Shown in pieces: positions 42,731 to 52,474 of a DNA stretch of 64,000 nucleotides (within the stretch, counting starts at the first letter, position 1; every line of letters begins with the position of its first letter). A model generated the notes under the pieces. That model worked only from the letters and a program-made list of their open reading frames with translations, had not been told where the DNA came from and did not search any database. Made by a program: the position numbers and the translations under genes. Source of the stretch: Streptomyces cyaneogriseus subsp. noncyanogenus (GTDB lineage Bacteria > Actinomycetota > Actinomycetes > Streptomycetales > Streptomycetaceae); contig NZ_CP010849.1 of NCBI RefSeq assembly GCF_000931445.1, forward strand, positions 1,426,001 through 1,490,000, written 5' to 3'.

Positions 42731-43126
42731 ATGCAGTCCTACACCATCGGCCAGGCGGCGCGGCTGCTCGGCGTCAGCCCCGACACCGCCCGGCGCTGGG
42801 CCGACGCGGGCCGGATCACCACCCACCGCGACGAGAGCGGGCGGCGGCTCGTCGACGGCCGCGACCTGGCCGCCTTCTCGGTGGAACTGGCACGGTCCGG
42901 TGACGGCAAGGAGGACGTCGCCCACACCTCCGTGCGCAACGCCTTCCCGGGAATCGTCACCGCGATCAAACTCGGCGACGTCGCGGCGCAGGTCGAGATC
43001 CAGGCGGGCCCCCACCGGCTCGTCTCCCTGCTGACCCGGGAGGCAGTCGAGGAACTCGGCCTGGAGGTGGGCATGGAGGCCACCGCCCGTGTGAAGTCGA
43101 CGAACGTCCACATCGACCGCACCTGA
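42731..43126 (+). CDS. MerR-like HTH plus TOBE domain molybdate-binding protein
   Basis: A 131-residue protein with an excisionase/MerR-type HTH (YTIGQAARLLGVSPDTARRW, residues 4-23) and a TOBE/Mop-like domain (VRNAFPGIVTAIKLGDVAAQ, then VKSTNVHIDR, about 64-131). TOBE/Mop domains bind molybdate or tungstate. Its place just upstream of modABC suggests it senses cytosolic molybdate and regulates uptake, as ModE does in enterics but with a different HTH. Confidence 0.85.
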   Translation: MQSYTIGQAARLLGVSPDTARRWADAGRITTHRDESGRRLVDGRDLAAFSVELARSGDGKEDVAHTSVRNAFPGIVTAIKLGDVAAQVEIQAGPHRLVSLLTREAVEELGLEVGMEATARVKSTNVHIDRT

Positions 43127-43329
43127 CCCCTCGGCCACCCGCCCCGCCCCCTCCCGTACGAACGCACATACCAGCCCTTCCCTCGTCTCCGTCTGGCTCA
43201 TGCGATGCGACAGCAGACACACGCCTCGCAGGTGCGGAATTATGATCGGCACATCGGTGGCGCACCGAGGCGCCGTGCCCCTGGCCGGCCCGTCGTGCCC
43301 GCCCAGGAAGACAGAGGGAGAGTGGCCCC

Positions 43330-44133
43330 GTGACGACCCGATCCGCGCGCCGTATCCGCCGGTCCCTGCGGGCGACCGGTGCCGGCGTCGCCGCGCTGCT
43401 GGCGCTGAGCGGCTGCTCCTCCGAGAGCTCCGGCGACGCGGGGTCCTCGTCGAAACCGTCGGGCACCATCACGGTCTTCGCCGCGGCCTCCCTCCAGGAG
43501 AGCTTCGCAAAGCTCGGGAAGACGTTCGAGAAGCAGCACCCGGGCACCGAGGTGACCTTCAATTTCGGCGGCAGCGACACGCTCGCCGCGAGCATCACCA
43601 GCGGCGCCCCGGCGGACGTGTTCGCCGCGGCCAGCACCAGGACGATGCGGACCGTCACGGACCAGGACGCCACGGCGGGCCGGCCCCGCACCTTCGTCCG
43701 CAACCGGCTGGAGATCGCGACTCTCCCCGGCAACCCGGACGAGATCGACTCCCTGGAGGACCTCACCCGGCCGGGCCTGAAGGTGGTGCTGTGCGACAGG
43801 ACGGTGCCGTGCGGCGCCGCCGCGCAGTCCGCTCTGCGCACCGGCGGCCTCCGGCTGACCCCGGTGTCGTACGAGGAGGACGTCAAGAGCGCCCTGACCA
43901 AGGTCGTGCTGAAGGAGGCCGACGCGGCCCTCGTGTACCGCACGGATGTGCGAGCGGCCGGCGACAAGGTCGAGGGCGTGGAGTTCCCCGAAGCGGCCGA
44001 AGCCGTCAACGACTATCCGATCGCCCTGCTCAAGGACGCGCCCAACCCCGGCGCGGCCGGGGCCTTCATCGATCTGGTGAAGTCGGCCGAGGGGCAGAAG
44101 GTGCTGACCGCCGCCGGGTTCCTCACCCCGTGA
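43330..44133 (+). CDS. modA: Molybdate ABC transporter substrate-binding lipoprotein
   Basis: A 267-residue lipoprotein; the lipobox LALSGC makes the Cys at about residue 34 the lipidated N-terminus. The mature part has the ModA/PBP_like_2 pattern (ITVFAAASLQESFAKLG, FNFGGSDTLAASI, GAPADVFAAAS). It captures molybdate outside the membrane and delivers it to ModB. The GTG start follows GGGAGAG. Its stop overlaps the modB start (GTGA). Confidence 0.92.
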   Translation: MTTRSARRIRRSLRATGAGVAALLALSGCSSESSGDAGSSSKPSGTITVFAAASLQESFAKLGKTFEKQHPGTEVTFNFGGSDTLAASITSGAPADVFAAASTRTMRTVTDQDATAGRPRTFVRNRLEIATLPGNPDEIDSLEDLTRPGLKVVLCDRTVPCGAAAQSALRTGGLRLTPVSYEEDVKSALTKVVLKEADAALVYRTDVRAAGDKVEGVEFPEAAEAVNDYPIALLKDAPNPGAAGAFIDLVKSAEGQKVLTAAGFLTP

Positions 44134-45014
44134 CCGGGGCCCGCGAGCAGCCACCCGGCGCCGCCGAGCCGGGACCGGGCCCGCACGCGTCACCGGCCGG
44201 CGGTCCACCGCGCCGCCGGGCCCGGCGGACCGCCGGGCGACGGGCCCCCCTGCCCCTGCTGATCCCCGCGGCGGTGGGGCTGGCGTTCCTCCTGCTGCCC
44301 CTGCTCGCCCTGCTCGTACGAGCCCCGTGGCGCAGCCTCCCGGAGCAGTTGACCAGCCCGGAGGTGTGGCAGGCGCTGCGGCTGTCCCTGGTCTGCGCCA
44401 CGGCGGCGACCGCGCTGAGCCTGCTCATCGGCGTGCCCCTGGCCTGGCTGCTGGCCCGCACCGACTTCCCCGGCCGGGGCCTGGTCCGCGCCCTGGTGAC
44501 GCTGCCGCTGGTGCTGCCCCCGGTGGTGGGCGGCGTGGCGCTGCTGCTGGCCTTCGGCCGCAACGGCGTCATCGGTCAGTGGCTGGACGCCTGGTTCGGG
44601 ATCACGCTGCCGTTCACCACCACGGGTGTCGTGCTCGCGGAGACGTTCGTGGCGATGCCGTTCCTCGTCATCAGCGTCGAGGGCACGCTGCGGGCGGCCG
44701 ACCCGCGTTACGAGGAGGCCGCCATGACGCTGGGAGCCTCCCGTTTCACCGCCTTCCGCCGGGTCACCCTGCCGCTGATCGCCCCCGGTGTCGCGGCGGG
44801 CTCGGTCCTGGCCTGGGCCCGGGCGCTGGGCGAGTTCGGGGCGACGATCACCTTCGCCGGGAACTTCCCCGGCCGTACCCAGACGATGCCGCTCGCCGTC
44901 TACCTGGCCCTCCAGAACGACCCGGCGGCGGCGATCGCCCTGAGCCTGGTCCTGCTGGCCGTCTCCATCGCGGTGCTCGCCGGATTGCGGGACCGGTGGA
45001 TGACGGCGTCCTGA
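44130..45014 (+). CDS. modB: Molybdate ABC transporter permease
   Basis: A 294-residue inner-membrane permease with about six helices. The EAA loop (EEAAMTLGASRFTAFRRVTL) that contacts the ATPase lies at about residues 198-217. The first 40 residues are a proline/arginine-rich cytoplasmic extension. The GTG start overlaps the modA stop, so it is translationally coupled. Confidence 0.92.
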   Translation: MTGAREQPPGAAEPGPGPHASPAGGPPRRRARRTAGRRAPLPLLIPAAVGLAFLLLPLLALLVRAPWRSLPEQLTSPEVWQALRLSLVCATAATALSLLIGVPLAWLLARTDFPGRGLVRALVTLPLVLPPVVGGVALLLAFGRNGVIGQWLDAWFGITLPFTTTGVVLAETFVAMPFLVISVEGTLRAADPRYEEAAMTLGASRFTAFRRVTLPLIAPGVAAGSVLAWARALGEFGATITFAGNFPGRTQTMPLAVYLALQNDPAAAIALSLVLLAVSIAVLAGLRDRWMTAS

Positions 45015-45189
45015 ACCGGCGTCGCGCCCAGCGCCCGGCGGCACCCGCGAGACGAGACGGACGACGAAGATGCCGGTGAAGACGACGGCGGCGAAGGACG
45101 GCGGAGACGATGACCACGACGGCCACCACGGCCACCACGGCCACCACGATGACGACGATCACCACGAGGGCGAGGGTGGGCGATCCCGC

Positions 45190-46281
45190 ATGACCGCTCC
45201 CGGCGACGCCGCCCGCGGCCCCGCCACCGCTCCCGTACCCGGCGAGGGCCTCGACGCCCGCCTCGTGGTCGACCGCGGCGCCTTCCGGCTCGACGTCACA
45301 CTGACCGCGGCCCCCGGCGACGTCGTGGCCCTGCTCGGCCCCAACGGCGCCGGGAAGACCACCGCCCTGCGGGCGCTCGCCGGTCTCCTCCCCCTCACCG
45401 ACGGCCATCTGCGCCTCGACGGCGCCGCCTTGGACCGCACGCCGCCCGAGTCCCGCCCGGTCGGCGTGGTCTTCCAGGACTACCTGCTCTTCCCCCACCT
45501 GAGCGCCCTGGACAACGTCGCCTTCGGGCCGCGCTGCCGGGGCGCCGGCAAGGCGGAGGCCCGCGCCCGGGCCGCCGAGTGGCTGGACCGCATGGGCCTG
45601 TCCGAGTACGCCGGCGTCAAACCGCGCCGCCTGTCCGGCGGCCAGGCCCAGCGGGTGGCCCTCGCCCGCGCCCTGGCCACCCGGCCCCGGCTGCTGCTCC
45701 TGGACGAGCCGCTCGCCGCGCTGGACGCCCGTACCCGGCTGGAGGTGCGCGCCCAGCTCCGCCGCCACCTGGCGCGGTTCGAGGCCGTCGCCGTGCTGGT
45801 CACGCACGACCCGCTGGACGCCATGGTGCTGGCCGACCGGCTGGTCGTCGTCGAGGACGGCCGGGTCGTCCAGGAGGGCATCCCCTCCGACATCGCCCGT
45901 CACCCCCGCACCGACTACATCGCCCGGCTCGTCGGCCTGAACCTCTACCGCGGCCGCGCCGAGGGCCACACCGTCCGGCTCGATGCGGGCCCGGCCGTGA
46001 CCACCACCGAGGACCTCACCGGCCCGGTCTTCGTCGCCTTCCCGCCCGGCGCGGTCACCCTCCACCGGGAGCGCCCCACCGGCGCCAGCGCCCGCAACCT
46101 CTGGCGCTGCGAGGTCGCCGGCCTGGAGACCCACGGCGACCAGATCCGCGCCGACCTCACCGGCGAACTGCCCCTGACCGCCGACCTGACCACGGTCGCC
46201 GCGGCCGAGCTCGGCCTCCACCCGGGCACCCCGGTCTGGGCGGCGGTCAAAGCGGCCCAGACGCACGCGTACCCGGCCTGA
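45190..46281 (+). CDS. modC: Molybdate ABC transporter ATPase with TOBE domain
   Basis: A 363-residue ATPase. Walker A GPNGAGKTT is at about 52-60, signature LSGGQAQR, Walker B LLLLDEPLAALD, then a C-terminal TOBE domain (about 265-360) that may bind molybdate for feedback. It powers ModB. ATG 45190 is the conservative start. The frame stays open to ATG 45070 and would add 40 residues rich in His and Asp (DHDGHHGHHGHHDDDDHH), a possible metal-binding tail. A 55-bp gap separates modB from the long start. Confidence 0.9.
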   Translation: MTAPGDAARGPATAPVPGEGLDARLVVDRGAFRLDVTLTAAPGDVVALLGPNGAGKTTALRALAGLLPLTDGHLRLDGAALDRTPPESRPVGVVFQDYLLFPHLSALDNVAFGPRCRGAGKAEARARAAEWLDRMGLSEYAGVKPRRLSGGQAQRVALARALATRPRLLLLDEPLAALDARTRLEVRAQLRRHLARFEAVAVLVTHDPLDAMVLADRLVVVEDGRVVQEGIPSDIARHPRTDYIARLVGLNLYRGRAEGHTVRLDAGPAVTTTEDLTGPVFVAFPPGAVTLHRERPTGASARNLWRCEVAGLETHGDQIRADLTGELPLTADLTTVAAAELGLHPGTPVWAAVKAAQTHAYPA

Positions 46282-46307
46282 CCCGCCGCCTCCGCACCGG
46301 AGAAAAC

Positions 46308-46356
46308 GCCCGGGGCTCCGCCCGGCCGCGGTGGGCGGCCGGGCGGAGCCCCGGGG
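46308..46356. terminator. Bidirectional terminator between modC and gcvP
   Basis: A roughly 20-bp stem (CCCGGGGCTCCGCCCGGCCG and its complement) with a short loop separates convergent modC and gcvP. The adjoining AAAA (46302-46305) gives a T-run on the minus strand behind gcvP. Confidence 0.75.
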
Positions 46357-46393
46357 CGAGGACCGGCGAAACGTACCCGCCGGCCGGCGGCCG

Positions 46394-49279
46394 TCAGTCC
46401 TCGTACGCGTCCAGCGGCGGGCAGGAGCAGACGAGGTTCCGGTCACCGAAAGCCTGGTCGATCCGGCGCACCGGCGGCCAGTACTTGTCGGCGGTGGAGA
46501 CCCCGCCCGGGAAGACGGCCTCCTCGCGGCTGTAGGCGTGCTCCCACGCCCCGCCGAGCGCGGCGGCCGTGTGCGGGGCGCCCCGCAGCGGGTTGTCGTC
46601 CGCGGGCCACTCGCCGGAACCGACCTTCTCGATCTCCGCACGGATGGCGATCATCGCCTCGCAGAACCTGTCCAGCTCGGTCAGGTCCTCCGACTCGGTC
46701 GGCTCGATCATGAGCGTGCCGGCCACGGGGAACGACATCGTCGGCGCGTGGAAGCCGTAGTCGATCAGCCGCTTGGCGACGTCGTCGACGCTCACCCCGG
46801 TCGCCTTGGTCAGCGGCCGCAGGTCGATGATGCACTCGTGCGCCACCAGCCCGCCCGGGCCGGTGTACAGCACCGGGTAGTGCGGCTCCAGCCGCTTGGC
46901 GATGTAGTTGGCGGACAACACGGCCACCTGCGTGGCCCGCTTGAGGCCCTCGCCGCCCATGAGCCGCACGTACGCCCACGAGATCGGCAGGATGCCCGCC
47001 GAACCCCACGGGGCCGCCGAGATCGGGCCCACACCGGTCGCCGGACCGGCCGCGGGCTGCAACGGGTGGTTGGGCAGGTACGGCGCCAGGTGCGACCGTA
47101 CGGCGACGGGGCCGACGCCGGGACCGCCACCGCCGTGCGGGATGCAGAACGTCTTGTGCAGGTTCAGGTGGGAGACGTCGCCGCCGAAGTGGCCCGGCTT
47201 GGCGAGGCCCACCAGCGCGTTGAGGTTGGCGCCGTCGACGTACACCTGGCCGCCCGCCTCGTGCACCTGCGCGCAGATGTCGGCGACGTGCTCCTCGAAC
47301 ACACCGTGCGTGGACGGGTAGGTGATCATCAGCACCGCGAGCTCGTCGCGGTGCTGCTCGATCTTGGCCCGCAGGTCCTCGACGTCGATCTCGCCGTCCT
47401 CGGCGGTCTTGACGACGACGACCTTCATCCCGGCCATGACGGCGCTGGCGGCGTTGGTGCCGTGCGCGGAGGACGGGATGAGGCACACGGTCCGCTGCTC
47501 GTCGCCGTTGGCGCGGTGGTAGCCGCGCACGGCCAGCAGGCCGGCCAGCTCGCCCTGGGACCCGGCGTTCGGCTGGAGCGACACCTTGTCGTAGCCGGTG
47601 ACCTCGGCGAGACGCTCCTCCAGCTCACGGATGAGCGTGAGGTAGCCCTGCGCCTGCTCGGCGGGGGCGAAGGGGTGCAGCTGCCCGAACTCCGGCCAGG
47701 TCACCGGCTCCATCTCGGTGGTGGCGTTGAGCTTCATGGTGCAGGAACCGAGCGGGATCATGCCGCGGTCCAGCGCGTAGTCACGGTCGGCCAGCCGGCG
47801 CAGATAGCGCAGCATCGCGGTCTCGGAGCGGTGCTGGTGGAAGACCGGGTGGGTGAGGTAGTCGTCGGTGCGCAGCAGCGCCTCGGGCAGCACGTCCCCG
47901 GTCGCCGCGTCCAGCGCGTCGACGTCGCCCTCGACCCCGAACGCCGCCCACACGACGCCCAGCCGGCCGCGCGTGGTGGTCTCGTCGCAGGCGGCCGAGA
48001 CATGGTCGGCGTCGACCAGGCGCAGGTTGACGCCGTTCTCCCGGGCCGCGGCGACGACCTCGGCGGCCCGGCCGGGCACCCGCGCGGTGACCGTGTCGAA
48101 GTAGCTGCCGTGCACCACCTCGACGCCCCCGGCCGCCAGCCCGGCGGCGAGGATCGCGGCGTAGCGGTGCGTGCGCCGCGCGATGCCCTTCAGGCCGTCG
48201 GGCCCGTGGTAGACGGCGTACATCCCGGCCATGACGGCGAGCAGCACCTGCGCGGTGCAGATGTTGCTGGTCGCCTTCTCACGGCGGATGTGCTGCTCAC
48301 GCGTCTGCAGCGCGAGCCGGTAGGCCCTGTTGCCGTCCGCGTCCACGGACACGCCCACCAGCCGCCCGGGCAGGCTGCGCGCCATCTTCTCCTGGACGGC
48401 CATGTAGCCGGCGTGCGGGCCGCCGAAGCCCATCGGCACACCGAAACGCTGCGTCGTGCCGACCGCGATGTCCGCCCCGAGCTCCCCGGGGGACTTCAGC
48501 AGGGTCAGCGCGAGCAGATCGGCGGCCACGGTGACCAGCGCGCCCAGTTCGTGCGCCTGGTCGATGACCGGCTTGATGTCGCGTACGGCACCGGAGGCGC
48601 CGGGGTACTGGATCAGGACGCCGTTGATCTCCCGCTCGGCGACGTCGGCCGGGATGCCCTCGCTCAGGTCGGCGACGACGACCTCGACACCGGTCGGCTC
48701 CGCGCGGGTCCGGATCACGGCGATGGTCTGCGGCAGCGCGTCCGCGTCGACCAGGAACAGGCCCTTCTTGTTCTTGCCCATGCGCCGGGACAGCGCCATC
48801 GCCTCGGCGGCGGCGGTGCCCTCGTCCAGCAGCGAGGCACCGGAGGTCGGCAGGCCGGTCAGGTCGGCGACCATGGTCTGGAAGTTCAGCAGGGCCTCCA
48901 GGCGGCCCTGCGAGATCTCCGGCTGGTACGGCGTGTACGCGGTGTACCAGGCGGGGTTCTCCATCACGTTGCGCAGGATGACGGGCGGCGTGAAGGTGCC
49001 GTAGTAGCCCAGGCCGATCATCGAGTCCAGGACCTGGTTGCGGTCGGCGAGGGACCGCAGCTCGGCCAGCACCTCGGCCTCGCTGCGCGCCCCCGGCAGG
49101 TCCAGCGCGTCGGCGTTCTTGATCACGTCCGGCACCGCGGCGGCCGTCAGTTCGTCGAGCGAGCCGTAACCGACCTGCGCGAGCATCTTGGCGCAAGCCT
49201 CGTGGTCGGGGCCGATGTGGCGCTGCTCGAAGGGCGTTCCCTGTTCGAGCTCGGAGAGCGGAATGCGATGGGCGGTCAT
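46394..49279 (-). CDS. gcvP: Glycine dehydrogenase (glycine cleavage P-protein)
   Basis: A 961-residue single-chain P-protein that decarboxylates glycine using PLP and passes the aminomethyl group to lipoylated GcvH. Residues up to about 450 form the N-terminal homologous half; the C-terminal half holds the PLP Lys in [18 protein letters not shown]. The length is normal for a fused P-protein. ATG 49279 ([14 protein letters not shown]) is chosen because the longer frame runs through the riboswitch. gcvT and gcvH are not next to it. Expression is governed by the tandem glycine riboswitch in its leader. Confidence 0.97.
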   Translation of the reverse strand: MTAHRIPLSELEQGTPFEQRHIGPDHEACAKMLAQVGYGSLDELTAAAVPDVIKNADALDLPGARSEAEVLAELRSLADRNQVLDSMIGLGYYGTFTPPVILRNVMENPAWYTAYTPYQPEISQGRLEALLNFQTMVADLTGLPTSGASLLDEGTAAAEAMALSRRMGKNKKGLFLVDADALPQTIAVIRTRAEPTGVEVVVADLSEGIPADVAEREINGVLIQYPGASGAVRDIKPVIDQAHELGALVTVAADLLALTLLKSPGELGADIAVGTTQRFGVPMGFGGPHAGYMAVQEKMARSLPGRLVGVSVDADGNRAYRLALQTREQHIRREKATSNICTAQVLLAVMAGMYAVYHGPDGLKGIARRTHRYAAILAAGLAAGGVEVVHGSYFDTVTARVPGRAAEVVAAARENGVNLRLVDADHVSAACDETTTRGRLGVVWAAFGVEGDVDALDAATGDVLPEALLRTDDYLTHPVFHQHRSETAMLRYLRRLADRDYALDRGMIPLGSCTMKLNATTEMEPVTWPEFGQLHPFAPAEQAQGYLTLIRELEERLAEVTGYDKVSLQPNAGSQGELAGLLAVRGYHRANGDEQRTVCLIPSSAHGTNAASAVMAGMKVVVVKTAEDGEIDVEDLRAKIEQHRDELAVLMITYPSTHGVFEEHVADICAQVHEAGGQVYVDGANLNALVGLAKPGHFGGDVSHLNLHKTFCIPHGGGGPGVGPVAVRSHLAPYLPNHPLQPAAGPATGVGPISAAPWGSAGILPISWAYVRLMGGEGLKRATQVAVLSANYIAKRLEPHYPVLYTGPGGLVAHECIIDLRPLTKATGVSVDDVAKRLIDYGFHAPTMSFPVAGTLMIEPTESEDLTELDRFCEAMIAIRAEIEKVGSGEWPADDNPLRGAPHTAAALGGAWEHAYSREEAVFPGGVSTADKYWPPVRRIDQAFGDRNLVCSCPPLDAYED

Positions 49280-49348
49280 TACGGAGGCCTCCTGGTCTGA
49301 CACGACCTTCGAGGGGCACCACGGCGCGGGTACCCGGACGGCCTCCCC

Positions 49349-49546
49349 CTCTGTCATCTCAACCTGAGAGCTTCACCGGGCCACCCGAGGGCTCCCGGCT
49401 TTCACCGTCGGTGAGAGCGGACGCCGTCGACACCCGCCCTGCTTTCCAGAGTGACCTCGTCCGTGCGGTACAGGGGCCTGAGAGATTCCGGGGAGGATTT
49501 GCTCCTTCGGCGCCTCCGATGAAGTCTGGAGGACTCTCCCGCACGG
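49349..49546 (-). ncRNA. Tandem glycine riboswitch upstream of gcvP
   Basis: Read on the minus strand, the first aptamer has GGGAGAGTCCTCCAG, CGCCGAAGGAGCAAATCCTC and CTCTCAGG, and the second repeats the pattern with GTCACTCTGGAAAG, CTCACCGACGGTGAAAGCC and AGCTCTCAGGTTG. This is the cooperative two-aptamer gcv leader. It lies about 70 bases before gcvP and should turn the gene on when glycine is abundant. Confidence 0.93.
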
Positions 49547-49676
49547 GGTCAGCAGCCGTTTGTCAGCCTACCAGCGAGGTCAACGCCCGGACGTTCGAGT
49601 GGCCGCCGCCACGATTGTGCTCTTTCGTGGTGCTTACGGATGACTCGCCGGATGTTTGCGACCCAGTGGAGGGCCC

Positions 49677-50048
49677 GTGCGTACCGACATCGATCCGCGC
49701 AACCTGATCGGCCGCAAGGCGTTCGACCGCGACGGCAACAAGATCGGCACCATCGACGAGGTCTACCTCGACGACGCCACCGGCCTGCCCGAGTGGGCCG
49801 CCATACGCACCGGCCTGTTCAGCAGGGACGCCTTCGTGCCCCTGGAGCCCAGCGAGCTGGTCGACGGCACCCTGCGCGTGCCCTTCGACCGGGCCCTGAT
49901 CAAGGAGGCCCCCGACTTCGGGGTCGGCCGCCACCTCTCACCGGAGCAGGAACTCCAGCTCTACCACCACTACGGTCTCGACGTCGCCCCACCGCCCGCG
50001 CTCCCCGGGCACGACCTCGGCAGACTGGCCGGCACGGAGGAGAGCTGA
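49677..50048 (+). CDS. PRC-barrel domain protein
   Basis: A 123-residue cytoplasmic protein made of one PRC-barrel (IGRKAFDRDGNKIGTIDEVY, then PEWAAIRTGLF) plus a helical tail. The family includes photosynthetic H-subunit and RimM-type barrels; actinobacterial single-domain members are of unknown function. GTG 49677 has GGAGG five bases upstream. It is divergent from gcvP and convergent with dinB. Confidence 0.85.
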   Translation: MRTDIDPRNLIGRKAFDRDGNKIGTIDEVYLDDATGLPEWAAIRTGLFSRDAFVPLEPSELVDGTLRVPFDRALIKEAPDFGVGRHLSPEQELQLYHHYGLDVAPPPALPGHDLGRLAGTEES

Positions 50049-50061
50049 CGGCCCGCCCGCC

Positions 50062-51441
50062 TCAGCCCGCCGCGCCCCGGTCGGCGGCCTCGGGTCTTCG
50101 CGGCCCCGACGGCACCAGCGGCAGCGGATCCACCGGCTCCAGGTCCGGGTCGTCGACCCGGAAGGTCCGCACCCGCCCGGGTGCGGAGCCGGGCGTCTCG
50201 AACCGCACGGTGACCCGCCCGAGCCCGCTGCCCTGCACCCACCCGTGCCCGTGCACCGCGTGCCGCACGTCGTGCCCGGCGGGCCAGCGGCGCTCCGCGG
50301 CGGGCCCCTGCCGCTCCTCGGCCGGCTCCTCCCGCTCGGGCTCCTCGTCCGGCAGCTCCACCCGCTCCCCCGCCGCCTGCGCGAACAGGTCCTCCTGCGT
50401 GTAGTCGGCGAGCCCGCTGACGCCCACCCCGAGCAGCCGTACGCCGCCCGTGGTGTCCACCGAGTCCAGCAGCCGCGCCGCCGCCTCCCGCACCACCGCC
50501 GGATCGTCGGTCGGCCCGCGCAGCGTCTCGGAGCGGGTCAGCGTGGAGAAGTCGTACCGGCGCACCTTCAGCACGATGGTCCGGCCCGACAGCCCCGCCG
50601 CGCGCAGCCGCCGCACGCACCGGTCGGCCAGCCGCTGCACCTCCAGGCCCACCCGCACCCGGTCGTGGATGTCCACGTCGTAGGTGTCCTCCACGGACAC
50701 CGACTTGGCCTCCCGCTCGGCCACCACCGGCCGGTCGTCCCGGGCCAGCGCCATCGCGTAGAGGGCCTGCCCGTGGGCCTTGCCGAGGAGCCGGACCAGC
50801 TCGTCCTCACCCGCCTCGGCGAGCTCCTCGACCGTGGTGATCCCGGCCCGCCGCAGATGGTCGCCGGTCGCGGGGCCCACCCCGGGCAGCGTCCGCACCG
50901 ACAGCGGCCCGAGCAGGGCCCGCTCGGTGCCCGGCTCGATCAGCACCAGCCCGTCGGGTTTGGCCTGCTCGGAAGCGATCTTGGCGAGCATCTTCGAGGC
51001 CGCGAGCCCGACCGAGCCGGTGAGCCCGGTGACGGCCCGGATCTCCGCGCGCAGCCCGGCCCCCACCCGGCGCGCCGACTCCGCGTCCCACGCCGTGCCC
51101 CCGGCCTCCAGGTCCACGAACGCCTCGTCCAGGCTCAGCGGCTCCACCAGTGGCGACAACGTCCGCAGCAGCCCCATCACCTGCTCGCTGATCGAACGGT
51201 AGAGCCCGAAGCGCGGGACGAGATACGCGGCGTGGGGCGCGAGCCGCCGCGCCTGCGCCATGGGCATCGCGGAACGGACCCCGAAGACACGCGCCTCGTA
51301 CGACGCGGTGGCCACCACGCCCCTGGGCCCGAGCCCGCCCACGACGACGGCCTTCCCGCGCAGGCTCGGCTTGGACGCCTGCTCCACGGACGCGTAGAAG
51401 GCATCCATGTCGAGATGCAGGATGGTGGGCGCGCTTCTCAC
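50062..51441 (-). CDS. dinB: DNA polymerase IV (Y-family)
   Basis: A 459-residue translesion polymerase. Catalytic carboxylates are in LHLDMDAFYASVE (residues 8-20) and SLDEAFVD (about 103-110). The little-finger domain ends near QEDLF (about 353), a beta-clamp-binding motif. An unusual extra about 100 residues follow: an acidic/proline linker, then a conserved-looking HGHGWVQGSGLGRVTVRFE module. It copies across damaged bases at low fidelity. GTG start. Confidence 0.92.
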   Translation of the reverse strand: MRSAPTILHLDMDAFYASVEQASKPSLRGKAVVVGGLGPRGVVATASYEARVFGVRSAMPMAQARRLAPHAAYLVPRFGLYRSISEQVMGLLRTLSPLVEPLSLDEAFVDLEAGGTAWDAESARRVGAGLRAEIRAVTGLTGSVGLAASKMLAKIASEQAKPDGLVLIEPGTERALLGPLSVRTLPGVGPATGDHLRRAGITTVEELAEAGEDELVRLLGKAHGQALYAMALARDDRPVVAEREAKSVSVEDTYDVDIHDRVRVGLEVQRLADRCVRRLRAAGLSGRTIVLKVRRYDFSTLTRSETLRGPTDDPAVVREAAARLLDSVDTTGGVRLLGVGVSGLADYTQEDLFAQAAGERVELPDEEPEREEPAEERQGPAAERRWPAGHDVRHAVHGHGWVQGSGLGRVTVRFETPGSAPGRVRTFRVDDPDLEPVDPLPLVPSGPRRPEAADRGAAG

Positions 51442-51545
51442 ATCTCCGATGCTGCCCTACGCCACTGACAACGGCCCCATGCGCCCGCCGGAATCGTGGT
51501 ACCGCTCCCCGCGCCCGCCCCGGGCGGGCCCGCTCCCGTCCCGGC

Positions 51546-52187
51546 TCAGACGGCGCGGTTGCGCCGCCGCGCCAGCTCGTCCGCGGGATTGTGGCCGATC
51601 AGCGTCTCGCCGGTGTCGACCCGCTCGCCGTGCAACTGCGACAGCGCGCTCTCCACGTCCCGCCACACCACACCGACGGCGATGCCGAAGATGCCCTGGC
51701 CGCCCTGGAGCAGCGCGTGGACCTCGTCGGGCGAGGTGCACTCGTAGACGGTGGCACCGTCGCTCATCAGCGTCATGCGCTCCAGATCGCGAAAGCCGCG
51801 CTCCCTGAGGTGCTGCACGGCCGTGCGGATGTTCTGCAACGACACCCCGGTGTCGAGGAACCGCTTGACGATCTTCAGCACGACGACGTCGCGGAAGCTG
51901 TACAGACGCTGGGTGCCGGACCCGTGGGCGGGCCGCACGCTCGGCTCGACGAGCCCGGTACGGGCCCAGTAGTCCAGTTGGCGATAGGTGATTCCGGCGG
52001 CCGCACAGGCCGTCGGGCCTCGGTAGCCGATCTGCTCGGACGCCATGGACGTCGCCCCTCCGCTGCTCGGCACGGCAGCCGGTCGCTGCGGAGCGTGATC
52101 GGCCGCACTCTGAAGCGGGTACGGACCGCTCACCCCGAGAGTGCGTCCGGGGGCACCCCCAGCCATACCGCCGCCGCTGATTCTCAC
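51546..52187 (-). CDS. MerR-family regulator (Rv1830-like)
   Basis: A 213-residue MerR-type protein. A disordered N-terminus (about 1-48) precedes the HTH (ACAAAGITYRQLDYWARTGL) and dimerisation helices. Position next to the bifunctional nuclease, FtsR-like regulator and FHA gene matches mycobacterial Rv1830. GTG 52187 has GGAGG upstream. A promoter with MerR-like inverted repeats precedes it, suggesting autoregulation. Confidence 0.85.
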   Translation of the reverse strand: MRISGGGMAGGAPGRTLGVSGPYPLQSAADHAPQRPAAVPSSGGATSMASEQIGYRGPTACAAAGITYRQLDYWARTGLVEPSVRPAHGSGTQRLYSFRDVVVLKIVKRFLDTGVSLQNIRTAVQHLRERGFRDLERMTLMSDGATVYECTSPDEVHALLQGGQGIFGIAVGVVWRDVESALSQLHGERVDTGETLIGHNPADELARRRNRAV

Positions 52188-52206
52188 GCCGACCTCCGTC
52201 CTTGAC

Positions 52207-52273
52207 CTGCCTTCCCGACGGTAGGCAGTCACCAAGGGTGCGTCAACGATCGCCACACTCGGCACGCCGAGTG
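52207..52273 (-). promoter_or_regulatory. Promoter of the merR gene with two inverted repeats
   Basis: On the minus strand TTGACG (plus 52241-52246) and TACCGT (plus 52218-52223) are 17 bases apart, a good housekeeping promoter. The dyad CTGCCT/AGGCAG (52207-52228) covers the -10 region, and CACTCGG/CCGAGTG (52256-52273) lies just upstream of the -35. A GTGATAATCAC palindrome is adjacent (52271-52281). The rest of 52188-52474 has no gene. Confidence 0.6.
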
Positions 52274-52474
52274 ATAATCACCCTACGAGTGGTTTCCCGT
52301 GCCCCACCGCGGGGAAAGGCTAGCCGAATGTGCCCCGGGAGGCCGCGCGACGCCCGCACCGGCCGCCGGCACATGCCCGGATGTCCCACCGCCACACGCC
52401 CGGTCCTCCCCCCGTCGCCGCCCCGCGAACGCGTCCGGCGCCCGCCACCAGGCGACCACGGGCCGCCGCACACC

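Noticed and set aside
46331..49300. 989-codon open frame opposite gcvP
   Set aside because: Antisense shadow of gcvP with Arg/Gly/His-rich low-information sequence.
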